NCBI GenBank assembly: GCA_022600345.1
Contig: JAHZKP010000020.1
Span: 1 to 40,292 of the forward strand
Source of the DNA: Alphaproteobacteria bacterium
GTDB taxonomy: Bacteria; Pseudomonadota; Alphaproteobacteria; Rhizobiales; Hyphomicrobiaceae
Reading direction: 5' to 3'
DNA: 40,292 nt
Below the pieces are notes generated by a model. It was not told where the DNA came from. It did not search any database and worked only from the letters and a program-made list of their open reading frames with translations. Shown here piece after piece: positions 16,376 through 25,627 of this stretch. Positions within the stretch are counted from its first letter, which is position 1, and each line of letters begins with the position of its first letter. Position numbers and translations under genes: made by a program.

Positions 16376-18760
16376 ATGAAACCAAGGGGTTTTCGATCTA
16401 TGTCTTATCCAGAGCATTTCAGAACACAATGGACGCATTCAAACAGTCCTAATCGGCGCGGCCGGTCATCATCACCGGGCGCACTGTCGGTGATCCTGGC
16501 AATTGTGCTGGCTGCATTTCTGGCCGGACTGAATTCGGCGCGCGCGGAAGTGGGGGCTCGAAGTTCGGGTGGGCTGGTTTCGGTTTCGGAAGCGCGCACG
16601 GGAACGCTGCTTTTCAAGACGCAGGAGGAGGGCCGTTTCGTTGAGGCACCGCGCCTGGGCAGCGATTTCGATATTTCGGTCAGCGGGCCAACCGCGCGAG
16701 GGCGGTTAACCCAGCACTTCGTCAACCCAACCGATGGGTGGGTCGAGGCGGTGTACGTTTTTCCGCTACCTGAAACGGCAGCGGTCGACACGATGAAGAT
16801 GGTGATTGGCCAGCGGATCATCGTCGGACGCATCGCGGAGCGAAAACAGGCCAAGATCATTTATGAAAAGGCCAAGCGGGCGGGTAAGAAAGCTTCGCTT
16901 ATCGAGCAGGAACGCCCCAACATCTTCACGCAATCTGTCGCCAATATCGGGCCGGGCGAGGCAATCGTTATCCAGCTTGAATACCAGCAGTCGGTGAAAC
17001 GATCGGGCGATGAGTTCTCTTTGCGCGTGCCGCTGGTTGTCGCGCCGCGCTACAATCCGAAACCGATTGTGCAAACGGTCGATTTCAAGAAGCCGGGCGG
17101 AGATGGCAGCAGCCCTGAAAACAATAGCGGCTGGGCCAACGTACTCGACCCGGTGCCTGACCGGGAGCGGATATCACCACCTGTCCTCGACCCAGCCAAA
17201 AACGCGCCGGTCAATCCCGTGACGATGACAATTCGCCTTCAAGCCGGTTTCCAGTTGGGTGAGGTCAACAGCCACCATCATGCAATCGATTTGCGCGAGG
17301 AGGCAGACGGCGGCCGTTTGATCAAGCTTGCCAAGGGGGCGGAACCGGCCAACCGCGACTTTGAGCTGACCTGGACGGGGAAATCGGCCAAGACACCTGA
17401 GGTCGGCTTGTTCCATGAAAGGGTCGGGGAGGAGGACTACGTGCTGGCATTCGTCACACCGCCGGTTGCTTCCTCCCAGGCTGCAAAAGACAACGCTGCT
17501 TACAAGCCGCGCCGTGAGATCGTGTTCGTTATCGACACCTCGGGGTCGATGGGCGGGACGTCGATTGTGCAGGCGCGCAAGAGTTTGTTGTTCGGTCTGA
17601 ACAGGCTTGGGCCTGAGGATCGCTTCAATGTCATCGAATTCAACAGCAACTATCAAGCGCTGTTTCCCGACACGGTTGAAGCGTCAGGCGATAACGTTGC
17701 GAAAGCCCTTGAGTTCGTTGCCGGACTTGAAGCCGATGGCGGCACCGAAATGGTTCAACCGATGCTGGCGGCGCTGAACGATAGCGGGGCAGCGGATGGC
17801 AGTTTCCTGCGCCAGGTCGTGTTTCTTACCGATGGCGCCATTGGAAATGAGCAGCAACTGTTTGAAGCGGTTGGTACCAGTCGCGGCAGGTCGCGGGTGT
17901 TCATGGTCGGGATCGGTTCGGCGCCTAATGCTCATCTGATGAACCGGGCTGCTGAAATGGGGCGTGGAACGTTTACACACATCGGTTCGCAGGACCAGGT
18001 GGGCAAACGCATGCGGGAACTTTTTTCCAAGCTGGAAAGCCCGGTGGTGACCGGGTTGCAAGCCAAGTTTAGCGACAACGGTCAAGCCGCCGATGTAACG
18101 CCGGGGCAGCTTTCGGATCTCTACAAAGGCGAGCCGGTCGTGGTCGTTGCGAAGGTTGGCGGCCTGGCGGGTGCGTTGGAAATCGAAGGTCTGATTGGCC
18201 GCCAGCCCTGGCAGGTCACCTTACCTCTGCAAGGAGCAGCAGTTGCGCCCGGGATCTCGAAGATCTGGGCACGGCGGAAGATTGCCGATGCCGAGGTCGA
18301 TATGCTGATGGGCCGGGCAAATCGGGAGGAGGGTGATGCGCGCATTCTGGCATTGGCACTTGGTCATGGCCTGGTCAGTCGGTTGACCAGTCTGGTTGCC
18401 GTCGACGATACGCCGAGCCGGCCGCAAGGTGAGGTTTTGACGCGCGCCGATGTTCCGCTCAACCTGCCGGATGGTTGGGTATTCGAGAAGGTGTTCGGCA
18501 CCAAGGGCGAGGGTCGAATCGGCCCATTCGATGGCCGCGCGGATGGCGCGCTTCCGGGCATGCCGAAATTTGAAAAGGCACGGTTTGCACAAGTCGCCAG
18601 AAAAGCGTTGCCAAATCCGCCTGTGCAGCAGACGCAAAAGACGGTTGTGCTGCCAAAGTCGGCAACGGATGCCGAGATCCGCTTCATGATCGGGTTGGCG
18701 TTGGTGTTGCTGGCGTTGGCGTGGCTCTTCGCCGGGCGCATGGCTTGGAGCCGCAGGTAA
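16376..18760 (+). CDS. VIT and VWA domain protein, predicted sortase target of Gram-negative type
   Basis: A 794-residue exported protein with the layout of marine proteobacterial sortase-target proteins. A basic N-terminus and a hydrophobic stretch (about 36-52) ending in SARA form the export signal. A VIT domain follows (about 68-200, including NPTDGWVEAVYVFPLPE). A VWA domain has the metal-site motif DTSGSM near 387. The C-terminus has LPKSA near 759, a hydrophobic segment and a terminal Arg-Arg: a cell-wall-type sorting signal. The next gene encodes the matching sortase and overlaps the stop codon, so they act as a pair. GGGAGGGG lies 5 bases before the ATG. What the protein binds, and where it is anchored after cleavage, are unknown. 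Confidence 0.9.
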   Translation: MKPRGFRSMSYPEHFRTQWTHSNSPNRRGRSSSPGALSVILAIVLAAFLAGLNSARAEVGARSSGGLVSVSEARTGTLLFKTQEEGRFVEAPRLGSDFDISVSGPTARGRLTQHFVNPTDGWVEAVYVFPLPETAAVDTMKMVIGQRIIVGRIAERKQAKIIYEKAKRAGKKASLIEQERPNIFTQSVANIGPGEAIVIQLEYQQSVKRSGDEFSLRVPLVVAPRYNPKPIVQTVDFKKPGGDGSSPENNSGWANVLDPVPDRERISPPVLDPAKNAPVNPVTMTIRLQAGFQLGEVNSHHHAIDLREEADGGRLIKLAKGAEPANRDFELTWTGKSAKTPEVGLFHERVGEEDYVLAFVTPPVASSQAAKDNAAYKPRREIVFVIDTSGSMGGTSIVQARKSLLFGLNRLGPEDRFNVIEFNSNYQALFPDTVEASGDNVAKALEFVAGLEADGGTEMVQPMLAALNDSGAADGSFLRQVVFLTDGAIGNEQQLFEAVGTSRGRSRVFMVGIGSAPNAHLMNRAAEMGRGTFTHIGSQDQVGKRMRELFSKLESPVVTGLQAKFSDNGQAADVTPGQLSDLYKGEPVVVVAKVGGLAGALEIEGLIGRQPWQVTLPLQGAAVAPGISKIWARRKIADAEVDMLMGRANREEGDARILALALGHGLVSRLTSLVAVDDTPSRPQGEVLTRADVPLNLPDGWVFEKVFGTKGEGRIGPFDGRADGALPGMPKFEKARFAQVARKALPNPPVQQTQKTVVLPKSATDAEIRFMIGLALVLLALAWLFAGRMAWSRR

Positions 18761-19473
18761 TGGGTGACGTCGTTATGCGGCAGGCTTCGCCTGCATCCAG
18801 GTTCGCAGCGTGGGGCGTTTATCGCTCTGCGCTGCGTTATGTCGGTCCCGGGCTGCTTGCGTGTTGCGGGTTGGTTCTGATCGGGCAAGCCTCGTTCATA
18901 CATGCCAAGGCGATGGTGGCGCAGGTCTTATTGGAGCGTGCGTTTTCTGCAAGCGTGGTGTCGGGTGAGCCGGTGAAGCCGTGGTCATGGGCTGACACTT
19001 GGCCGGTTGCGCGCGTTGAAGTGCCAAGGATCGGTGCCGACAGCATTGTCTTGAAGGGGGCGAGCGGTCAGGCGTTGGCTTTTGGGCCGGGCCATCTCGA
19101 TGGGACACCGACGCCGGGAGATCCGGGCTGGTCGGTCCTTTCGGCACATCGCGATACGCACTTTGCGTTTCTTGGCAAGGTTCGGATTGGCGACAGGATT
19201 GCAGTGACGCGAAACGATGGCCGACGTGTGGGATTTATTGTGACGGGGACCAAGGTTGTGCGCTGGGACCGCTCTGGTGTTGTTTCAAGCGCCCCGGGAA
19301 CCGGGTTGGTATTGGCGACCTGCTGGCCGCTCAACGCGAGGACGCCGGGGCCGTTGCGCTATCTGGTCTTCGCGGAGGTGGCGGGAGCATCGAAGCGCGT
19401 TGATCGGCCTGATGGCGAAAAGCAGCATGTCCCTGTGATTGGGGAGGTTAGTTCTCACGGAACGAGCGGTTGA
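18760..19473 (+). CDS. Class GN sortase
   Basis: A 237-residue membrane-bound cysteine transpeptidase. One N-terminal membrane segment lies near residues 28-48. The catalytic triad is visible as H130 (SAHRDTHF), C188 (LATCWPL) and R200 (LRY). It should cleave the sorting signal of the preceding VIT/VWA protein and join it to an unknown acceptor. The chosen ATG overlaps the TAA of the target gene by one base; the longer frame from 18721 lies inside that gene. Its 3' end overlaps the convergent HlyD-family gene by 26 bases. Confidence 0.9.
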   Translation: MGDVVMRQASPASRFAAWGVYRSALRYVGPGLLACCGLVLIGQASFIHAKAMVAQVLLERAFSASVVSGEPVKPWSWADTWPVARVEVPRIGADSIVLKGASGQALAFGPGHLDGTPTPGDPGWSVLSAHRDTHFAFLGKVRIGDRIAVTRNDGRRVGFIVTGTKVVRWDRSGVVSSAPGTGLVLATCWPLNARTPGPLRYLVFAEVAGASKRVDRPDGEKQHVPVIGEVSSHGTSG

Positions 19474-20809
19474 AGCTATTGACGATCGGATCGATGATGT
19501 ACTCAACCAGGGTGCGCGCACCGGTCTTGATATAGACTTCGGCGGGCATGCCGGGGGAAACCTTTTCGTCTTTCAGGCGTGCAAATTCCGAATCGGGAAT
19601 GGCGATACGGGCGACGTAGTAGACCTCGCCGGGCTGCTTGCCTTCGATGGTATCAGCCGAAATGTAGATAACCTCGCCCGTCAGGACCGGTGCGGTGCGC
19701 TGATCGAGGGCTATCAGGCGCAGATCCGCCGATAGGCCGCGATGGACGGAATCCTTATCCTGAGGCCGGACGAATGCTTCGACGAGCAACTTGTCCTCGG
19801 TCGGCAGTACGTCCATGATTTTCTCGCCGGCACCGACGACACCGCCAGGGGTATGGTGGTGCAATTTGATGATTATGCCGGGTACTGGTGAGGTGACGAC
19901 CAGCCGGTCTTTCACGTCCTGGGCAGATTTCAAGCGCTCGTTGGCGTCGTCCAGCTTGGTCTGGGCGTCGCGGTATTCATCTGCGATTTCCTGTGCCCTG
20001 CGCGACTGGAGGCTCAAGATCTCGGCTTCGGTTTCCAGAATGCGCTGGCGGGCCTGGCCGACATTGGCGGTGAGCAGGCCGACGTCACCTTCCAGTTTGA
20101 CCTTTGCGCGACGCAACTGAAGGATGGCCGGCAGGCGTGCGAGGCCCTTTTTCATTAGGCCGTCATTCATTTCCAATTCGTGCGACAACAATTCCAACTG
20201 TGAAGCGTTGGCCTTCTTTTGGGCTTCCAGACCGCTGATTTCCTCGTGAATGGCGGAGATCCTGCGCCGCATGATTTTGATTTCATCGCGGTGTTTGGTG
20301 CGGCGGGCATCAAACAATCTGACTTGTGATTCGATGCTTCCTTCTAACTCGGGGAATTTCGCTTTATCGACATTCTGGAGTTGCGGGGGAAGATCGATTT
20401 CCTTGGCGTCGGTTTGTTCAGCGCGCAGGCGGGCGAGGGTGACCAGAAGGGTGTGATACTGCAGTGTGAGGCGGCGCAATTCGGCGCGAACCTGTTGGGA
20501 ATCAAGGCGCATGAGGGGCTGGCCCGCTGCGACCTGTTCGCCTTCCTTGACCAGGATTTCGCGGACAATGCCACCTTCGAGATGTTGGATGGTCTTGTTG
20601 GTTCCCGTGGCAACAAATGCGCCTTGGGCGACGGTGGCGCTGGCCAGTGGTGCGGTCGAGGCCCAAAGGCCGAAGCTGCCGACGAGCCCGATTAGGATTG
20701 TGAGGCCGAACAAAGCGGGTGCCCAATAGCTTCGGCGGACCGGTTTGTGCCAGTCGTCGAAGGCTGAACTACTGGGCGATGAGTTGTCGGGTTTGCTGCT
20801 CGTTGCCAT
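19448..20809 (-). CDS. Second type I secretion membrane-fusion protein, HlyD family
   Basis: A 453-residue adaptor with one transmembrane segment near residues 31-52, the lipoyl half-motif HLEGGIVREILVKEGEQV, a long coiled-coil hairpin (about 100-300) and a closing beta-barrel domain (TSPVPGIIIKL). It is distinct from the fusion protein at 5200. It lies downstream of the second PrtD-type ABC gene on the same strand, separated by 127 bases that contain a repeat. No RTX substrate gene lies beside this system; it might share the peroxidase or serve a distant one. Confidence 0.9.
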   Translation of the reverse strand: MATSSKPDNSSPSSSAFDDWHKPVRRSYWAPALFGLTILIGLVGSFGLWASTAPLASATVAQGAFVATGTNKTIQHLEGGIVREILVKEGEQVAAGQPLMRLDSQQVRAELRRLTLQYHTLLVTLARLRAEQTDAKEIDLPPQLQNVDKAKFPELEGSIESQVRLFDARRTKHRDEIKIMRRRISAIHEEISGLEAQKKANASQLELLSHELEMNDGLMKKGLARLPAILQLRRAKVKLEGDVGLLTANVGQARQRILETEAEILSLQSRRAQEIADEYRDAQTKLDDANERLKSAQDVKDRLVVTSPVPGIIIKLHHHTPGGVVGAGEKIMDVLPTEDKLLVEAFVRPQDKDSVHRGLSADLRLIALDQRTAPVLTGEVIYISADTIEGKQPGEVYYVARIAIPDSEFARLKDEKVSPGMPAEVYIKTGARTLVEYIIDPIVNSFNRSFREN

Positions 20810-20860
20810 GGTCTTTTGCGTGCCTTGCCAAAGGGGCCGACGGTGGCCGTCTAATGGAAC

Positions 20861-20904
20861 TTAGAGCCCTTTCCGACCAAATCGATTCAATTCTGCTTAG
20901 AATG
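20861..20904. repeat. Solo copy of the GAGCACTTTCCGACCAAATCG repeat family (half element)
   Basis: Starting TTAGAGCCCTTTCCGACC and running into AAATCGATTCAATTCTG, this matches almost base for base the right arm of the 274-bp element at 32861-33134, read on the opposite strand. No second arm is present, so it is a solo end. It sits between the ABC and fusion-protein genes of one secretion operon. Confidence 0.75.
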
Positions 20905-20936
20905 CCGGACTATTGGGGCATCTGCAGGGGCTTATT

Positions 20937-22814
20937 CTACTTGTTATCGGAATTGGCGACTGCGCCGGCCAGTTTATCGGGAACGGCGCTGGGATCCTGG
21001 TAGGGAGAAGCTGGTGCCGGCTGGGGAGCTGGTTGGGCGGCAGGCGCTGCTTGCGGTGGAGATTTGTTTTCCACCGGGCGATGGAGCAGCTTGTCGCGTG
21101 GGCCGTAGGCTTCGATTTTACCGTCGGTCAAAGCCAGGATACGGTCGACGTAGCGCAGCATGGCCGGGCGCTGGGTGACGATGATAACGGTGATGCCTGC
21201 GCTTTTGGCCGACAGAAGGCAGCGGGCAAGTGCGGTTTCGCCATCGCGGTCAAGATTGGCGTCGGGTTCATCGAGAACGACGAGTTTGGGGGAACCATAA
21301 AAAGCCCGCGCCAGGGCGACGCGTTGGCGCTCGCCGCCCGATAGCGGCATGCCGCCAAGCTGGATCATGGTCTCGTAGCCATGCTTCTGGCGCAGGATAA
21401 GGTCGTGGGCACCGGCGAATTTGGCGGCCTGGACGATCTGTTCGTCGGAGGAGTCGTTGCGCAGGCGGGCGATGTTCTGGGCGATGGTTCCAGGGAAAAG
21501 TTCAACGCCTTGTGGCAAGTAGCCGATATAGTCACCGCGCTGCAGGGCATCCCAGTTTCGCAGGTCCGCGCCATCGAGGCGAATTGTGCCCGAAGACGGA
21601 TTGATTGCTCCGACCAGCATCCGACCAAGCGTCGACTTGCCAGCTCCGGTCGGGCCGATCAAGGCCACAAGGTTGCCCTTGGGGATGTCGAACGAAATGC
21701 CTTTTATAATCGGATCGCGCGTCTGGGGAGCGGCATAGGCCAGTTGTTCGACGCCAACGTCGCCCATGGGTACGGGCAGTTCGATGCGTTCGGAGCGGGC
21801 TGTGGCTTGCGACAACACCTGCTTGACGCGGGCATAGGACTGCAGCGCTGATACGAGGCTGCGCCAGCCTTCGATCGCACCCTCGATCGGGGCAAGGGCC
21901 CGGCTGCCGATGATGGAAGCTGCAATCGCCATACCGGCGGTTATTTCGTTGCCCAGAGTCAGGAATGCGCCCCAGCCCAGGATTGTGATCTGTAGGATCA
22001 AACGGCACAGCTTGGATAGGCCGGAGACCACGGCGTTGCGGTCGTTGGCGATGCGTTGGTGGCCGAGTGCGTCGCGGTTTTCCTCGCCCCAGGCGCGGAC
22101 GCAATCGGGCAGCATGCCCATTGCGCGGACGGTATCGGCGTTGCGCGTGTGCGCCTGAGCCCGGCCGAGCGCCGTCATCGAATGTCCGCCTGCCTGGGCC
22201 ATCGGTGCAGATGTGACGGACTGGTTGGTCAGGGCGAAGATCAGCAGGATGAGGCTGCCGGCAAGGGCAATCCAGCCCAGGTCAGGGTGGATCAGGTAAA
22301 CCATCAGGATGTACAGCGGGGCAACAGGCAGGTCGAACAACATCGGCACGACGGGGCCGGAGATGAAGCCGCGCACCTGGCCCAGATCTCGTAGCGCCTG
22401 GACGTCCGAGCCGCCACCATTTGCCGACTGGTCGATGGATGCAGCCAGCAGTGGGCCGCCCAGTTCGGTTTCCAAGCGCATGCCGATGCGGGTCAGAATA
22501 TAACGCCGCACCATGTCGAACAGCGCCAACAGCAAAATCGCGCCAACGGCACCCGCGGTCAGCATGATCAAGGTGTCGAGGCTGCGGCTGACGAGGACGC
22601 GGTCGGACAACTGCATCAGATAGATCGGGACGGTCAGCATCAAAAGGTTGATGATGACGCTGAACAAGGCGACGAAGGCTATTCCTCGCTTCCAGCGAGC
22701 CAGCCGCTTGCGCAAATCCTTGCCCGTCAAGCCGAAACGGCGGCGGGTTTCGCCACTCAATTGGGCCTGGCTGGCTGCCGCTTGCGGCTGGTTTTTCGAA
22801 CTCTCGTTCGTCAT
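20937..22814 (-). CDS. Second type I secretion ABC transporter, PrtD type
   Basis: A 625-residue permease-ATPase fusion. Membrane segments fill residues about 45-300. The ATPase carries Walker A GPTGAGKST, signature LSGGERQR and Walker B LVVLDEP. The H-loop position reads VTQRPAML, with Gln where the catalytic His is normal. The last 45 residues are a proline/alanine-rich tail. I chose the ATG at 22814 because AGAAGG sits directly before it. An upstream in-frame ATG at 22853 lies inside a palindromic repeat and would encode residues from that repeat. Its partner fusion protein follows downstream. Confidence 0.9.
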   Translation of the reverse strand: MTNESSKNQPQAAASQAQLSGETRRRFGLTGKDLRKRLARWKRGIAFVALFSVIINLLMLTVPIYLMQLSDRVLVSRSLDTLIMLTAGAVGAILLLALFDMVRRYILTRIGMRLETELGGPLLAASIDQSANGGGSDVQALRDLGQVRGFISGPVVPMLFDLPVAPLYILMVYLIHPDLGWIALAGSLILLIFALTNQSVTSAPMAQAGGHSMTALGRAQAHTRNADTVRAMGMLPDCVRAWGEENRDALGHQRIANDRNAVVSGLSKLCRLILQITILGWGAFLTLGNEITAGMAIAASIIGSRALAPIEGAIEGWRSLVSALQSYARVKQVLSQATARSERIELPVPMGDVGVEQLAYAAPQTRDPIIKGISFDIPKGNLVALIGPTGAGKSTLGRMLVGAINPSSGTIRLDGADLRNWDALQRGDYIGYLPQGVELFPGTIAQNIARLRNDSSDEQIVQAAKFAGAHDLILRQKHGYETMIQLGGMPLSGGERQRVALARAFYGSPKLVVLDEPDANLDRDGETALARCLLSAKSAGITVIIVTQRPAMLRYVDRILALTDGKIEAYGPRDKLLHRPVENKSPPQAAPAAQPAPQPAPASPYQDPSAVPDKLAGAVANSDNK

Positions 22815-22830
22815 GGCCTTCTCAAATTCT

Positions 22831-22893
22831 CTAGCAGGCTGTTGAAAGCTCATGTGGATCGCGACCTCACTGAGTTCTTCAACAGCCTTCTAA
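22831..22893. repeat. Short palindromic element with AGGCTGTTGAA arms
   Basis: Perfect 11-base arms AGGCTGTTGAA (22836-22846) and TTCAACAGCCT (22878-22888) lie inside CTAG on the left and CTAA on the right. The total is 63 bases. It begins 16 bases upstream of the second ABC exporter start codon, so it forms part of that gene's leader. Related ends occur at 25913 and 40148. Confidence 0.75.
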
Positions 22894-23260
22894 GGGAAAA
22901 TAAAATCTGGTTGCGTGTCTTGCCTCACGCGGGGCAGGCGTCAGCCAATTCATGCTGTTCGCGACGCAACTAACGAACATGGCTACCGGACGTGAAGTCG
23001 TCTTTAATCGAAGCGCTCCAGTGGGTAGTTTTTCCGGCTGGAGCGCAGCCGATTTGGAAATACTGTTTGGCTTGGTCGAAGAAGGTGATCAATTCGCTCC
23101 CCCGAGCGCCCAAGTTTCGCGCAAGGTTTGGTTACGCAAGACTTTGAATGTGATTCCTTAGCCGTCAGTTAACCACGGATTTGAGTTTTTGTCAGTGTTC
23201 TGATCCGCCTCACTCAGAAAGACTCCAGGCCGTTTCCATTATTCAGGAGAGGATTTAGCG
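22894..23260. other. Intergenic region upstream of the FAH-family gene
   Basis: About 370 bases without a supported gene. TTCTGATCCGCCTCACTCAGA near 23196-23216 resembles the right arm of the palindromic element at 38005-38083 and looks like a degraded single copy. GGAGAGG precedes the next start codon. No promoter could be placed with confidence. Confidence 0.45.
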
Positions 23261-24106
23261 ATGAAGCTTGTTCGATTTGGACCTGTGGGCAGTGAAAAAC
23301 CCGGACTGATCGATGGCGATGGCCGGGTGCGGGATGTTTCCCGGTTGGTGGGCGATTTCAGCGGTGAGGGCGTGGGGCCGGCGTCACTCGATGCCCTGCG
23401 GGGGCTTGAATTGACGGAGCTGCCGCTGGCGGGGGACGTGGTGAGGATCGGGCCGCCAGTTGGAAATGTCCGCAATTTCATCGCGGTCGGCCTGAATTAT
23501 GCCGATCATGCTGCCGAGGCGGGACTTCGGATTCCCAGGGAGCCGGTGATTTTCAATAAGATGGGCAACTGTATTGTCGGGCCCAATGATAACGTGATGA
23601 GGCCGCGCGATTGCAAGAAGCTCGACTGGGAGGTTGAGATCGCCTTCGTGATCGGCAAAAGGGCGCGTTATGTCGATGAGGCAGACGCTGCTTCGCACAT
23701 CGCAGGTTACTGCATTTGCAACGATATTTCAGAGCGCCACTTCCAGATCGAGCGCTCGGGGCAGTGGGTCAAGGGCAAGTGCGCGGAAACGTTCGGGCCG
23801 CTGGGCCCGTGGCTTGTGACGGGCGACGAATTGGATATCGACAATTTGGGGATGTGGCTTGATGTCAACGGGAAGCGGAAGCAGACCGGGTCGACGGCCA
23901 ACATGATCTTCAAGATCCCCTACACACTGGCCTACATCTCTCAATTCATGGTTTTGGAGCCGGGCGATGTGGTGACGACGGGCACGCCGCCTGGTGTCGC
24001 GTTGGGGATGAGCGAGCCAGAGTGGCTTGAACCGGGCGATATCATGCGGTTGGGCATCGATGGGCTGGGCGTGCAGGAGCAAAGGGTCGTCGAGTTTGCG
24101 ATGTAG
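23261..24106 (+). CDS. Fumarylacetoacetate hydrolase family protein
   Basis: A 281-residue protein, the standard length of the FAH/2-hydroxyhepta-diene-dioate isomerase and ureidoglycolate-lyase-like group. The metal site is visible as E124 and E126 (DWEVE) and D155 (CNDISERH). VGLNYADHA (76-84) and TGTPPGVALGM are typical. These enzymes act on oxo-acids through a divalent metal enolate. The neighbours give no clue to substrate, so only the family can be stated. GGAGAGG lies 8 bases before the ATG. It converges on the VWA gene. Confidence 0.88.
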   Translation: MKLVRFGPVGSEKPGLIDGDGRVRDVSRLVGDFSGEGVGPASLDALRGLELTELPLAGDVVRIGPPVGNVRNFIAVGLNYADHAAEAGLRIPREPVIFNKMGNCIVGPNDNVMRPRDCKKLDWEVEIAFVIGKRARYVDEADAASHIAGYCICNDISERHFQIERSGQWVKGKCAETFGPLGPWLVTGDELDIDNLGMWLDVNGKRKQTGSTANMIFKIPYTLAYISQFMVLEPGDVVTTGTPPGVALGMSEPEWLEPGDIMRLGIDGLGVQEQRVVEFAM

Positions 24107-24132
24107 CGTTCGCGGATATTAATGGGGAACGC

Positions 24133-24163
24133 CCCCGGGCAAATGCAGCAGCATTTTCCGGGG
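24133..24163. terminator. Hairpin between convergent FAH and VWA genes
   Basis: CCCCGG-gc-AAATGC, loop AGCA, GCATTT-t-CCGGGG gives 12 paired bases with a small internal loop. There is no T tract, so it may be a weak or factor-assisted bidirectional terminator. Confidence 0.5.
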
Positions 24164-24222
24164 ACGCAGTTTGGATGGCGATGCCAGACGGCAGTTGCTG
24201 CTGGCCGGGCTGAGTGGGCTGA

Positions 24223-25617
24223 TCAGTAGCTTTGGCGTTGCTTGGCCTTGTGTTGCTGGTAGCGCATGGATTTGCGGGTCTTGGCCCATTTGCCGGCTTC
24301 AAGGCTGTCGGCGGCGACGTTGCTTTCTTCCTCCAGTTTTTTCAATTCCCGCAGCGCGCTGGGCGACGCGGGGGCCTTGCCGGCGGCGAAGTTCGAGCGG
24401 GACCTTTTCAGGTAGGTTGCATTTTGCTGGAGCAGTTGGCGCGCCCCTTTCAAATCCCCGCGGTCGCGAAGTTCGACGGCTTTTTCTGAGCGTTCGGTTG
24501 CGATCTGGGTGGTGATTTCGCTCATGACGTTGTTGTCGCGGCTGGCCAACTGCTTGTTCTTGTCGTCGGAGATTTCAACCGCGACGCGGGAGGAGGTGCG
24601 GTTGCGGGCTCCCGATTGCAGATCCAGGTATTCGACTTCAACGCCTGCCACATCGACATTTGCTGCGGGAGTTGAGGCGCTAGCGTCCAATTCGACGATC
24701 AGATAACGCTCGTTGAGTGCGGTGAGCTGGTTCAGGCGCAGCTTGATTTTCGAGTCTGAAATTTCGGCATCGCGGCCAAGGACGCGGACCGGACGGAAAC
24801 CGGCGCGCACCTCGATGATGATCTCGATGTCCTTGGCGGCAATGGACAGGGCGTCGCCGAATTCGGCGTTGAAGATCCGGATCAGATCCTCGGGCTTTTC
24901 GGCGAACGCGTGGTTGCCGTCGCTGGCCAAAGCAAGGCGCTGCATGAGGTCTTCGTTGTAGCCCAGCCCAAGACCGATGGTTGTGACCGAAATGCCCTTG
25001 GCGCCCAGTTCCTGGCCGAGCCGGCCAAGTTCACGCGGAGACGATGGACCGACGTTGGCCAGGCCATCGGACATTAAAATTACGCGGTTGATCTGGCGGT
25101 CTGTGAGATAGCGCTGGACTTGGCGTCCGCCTTCGGTAACGCCGGCAAATAGAGCGGTGCGGCCATCGGCCTTCAGCCGGTTGATGGCCGAGGTCATGGA
25201 AGCGTGCGAACCCAGGCGCTTTGCTGGTTGGAGCACCTGGACGTTGTGATTGTAGGAGACCAGAGAAACGGTATCGCTCGCTCCAAGGCGAGACAGCGCC
25301 ATGCGGGCTGCGTCCTTGGCGGCTTCCATGCGCTTGCCGCGCATTGAGCCTGAACGGTCAAGGACGAGGCCAATATTGAGGGGGGAGCGGTCTTCGGAGA
25401 CTTCGTGAGCGAGCGCCTTGAGGCTTAAACGCAGGTAGACCTTTCCACCGGCGGTCGGGATGACGGACTGGCCAAGGCCGGCCTTGAGTTTGACTTCGGA
25501 GGCGTTGGCGCTGGTGGCGCTGGCAACTGCGAGGCCCAGGCCGAGGGAGAAAATGCTAAGGCCCAGGACAAGCCCAGCGGTTTGCGCTGCGGTGATGAGG
25601 GGGCGGATTACCGACAT
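24223..25617 (-). CDS. Exported VWA domain protein
   Basis: A 464-residue protein with an N-terminal hydrophobic export signal (about 12-36, ending near ANA-SEV). A von Willebrand factor A domain follows with the full metal-site pattern: DRSGSM, a Thr in GRTALF and an Asp in MSDG. The last 100 residues are helical, rich in Lys, Arg and Glu, with no C-terminal anchor or sorting signal, unlike the VIT/VWA protein at 16376. The domain usually binds a protein ligand; none can be named. The start at 25617 (MSVIRP) has AGGAG 11 bases upstream, inside a hairpin. The frame extends further upstream without support. Confidence 0.87.
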   Translation of the reverse strand: MSVIRPLITAAQTAGLVLGLSIFSLGLGLAVASATSANASEVKLKAGLGQSVIPTAGGKVYLRLSLKALAHEVSEDRSPLNIGLVLDRSGSMRGKRMEAAKDAARMALSRLGASDTVSLVSYNHNVQVLQPAKRLGSHASMTSAINRLKADGRTALFAGVTEGGRQVQRYLTDRQINRVILMSDGLANVGPSSPRELGRLGQELGAKGISVTTIGLGLGYNEDLMQRLALASDGNHAFAEKPEDLIRIFNAEFGDALSIAAKDIEIIIEVRAGFRPVRVLGRDAEISDSKIKLRLNQLTALNERYLIVELDASASTPAANVDVAGVEVEYLDLQSGARNRTSSRVAVEISDDKNKQLASRDNNVMSEITTQIATERSEKAVELRDRGDLKGARQLLQQNATYLKRSRSNFAAGKAPASPSALRELKKLEEESNVAADSLEAGKWAKTRKSMRYQQHKAKQRQSY

Positions 25618-25627
25618 TTTTAGAAAA

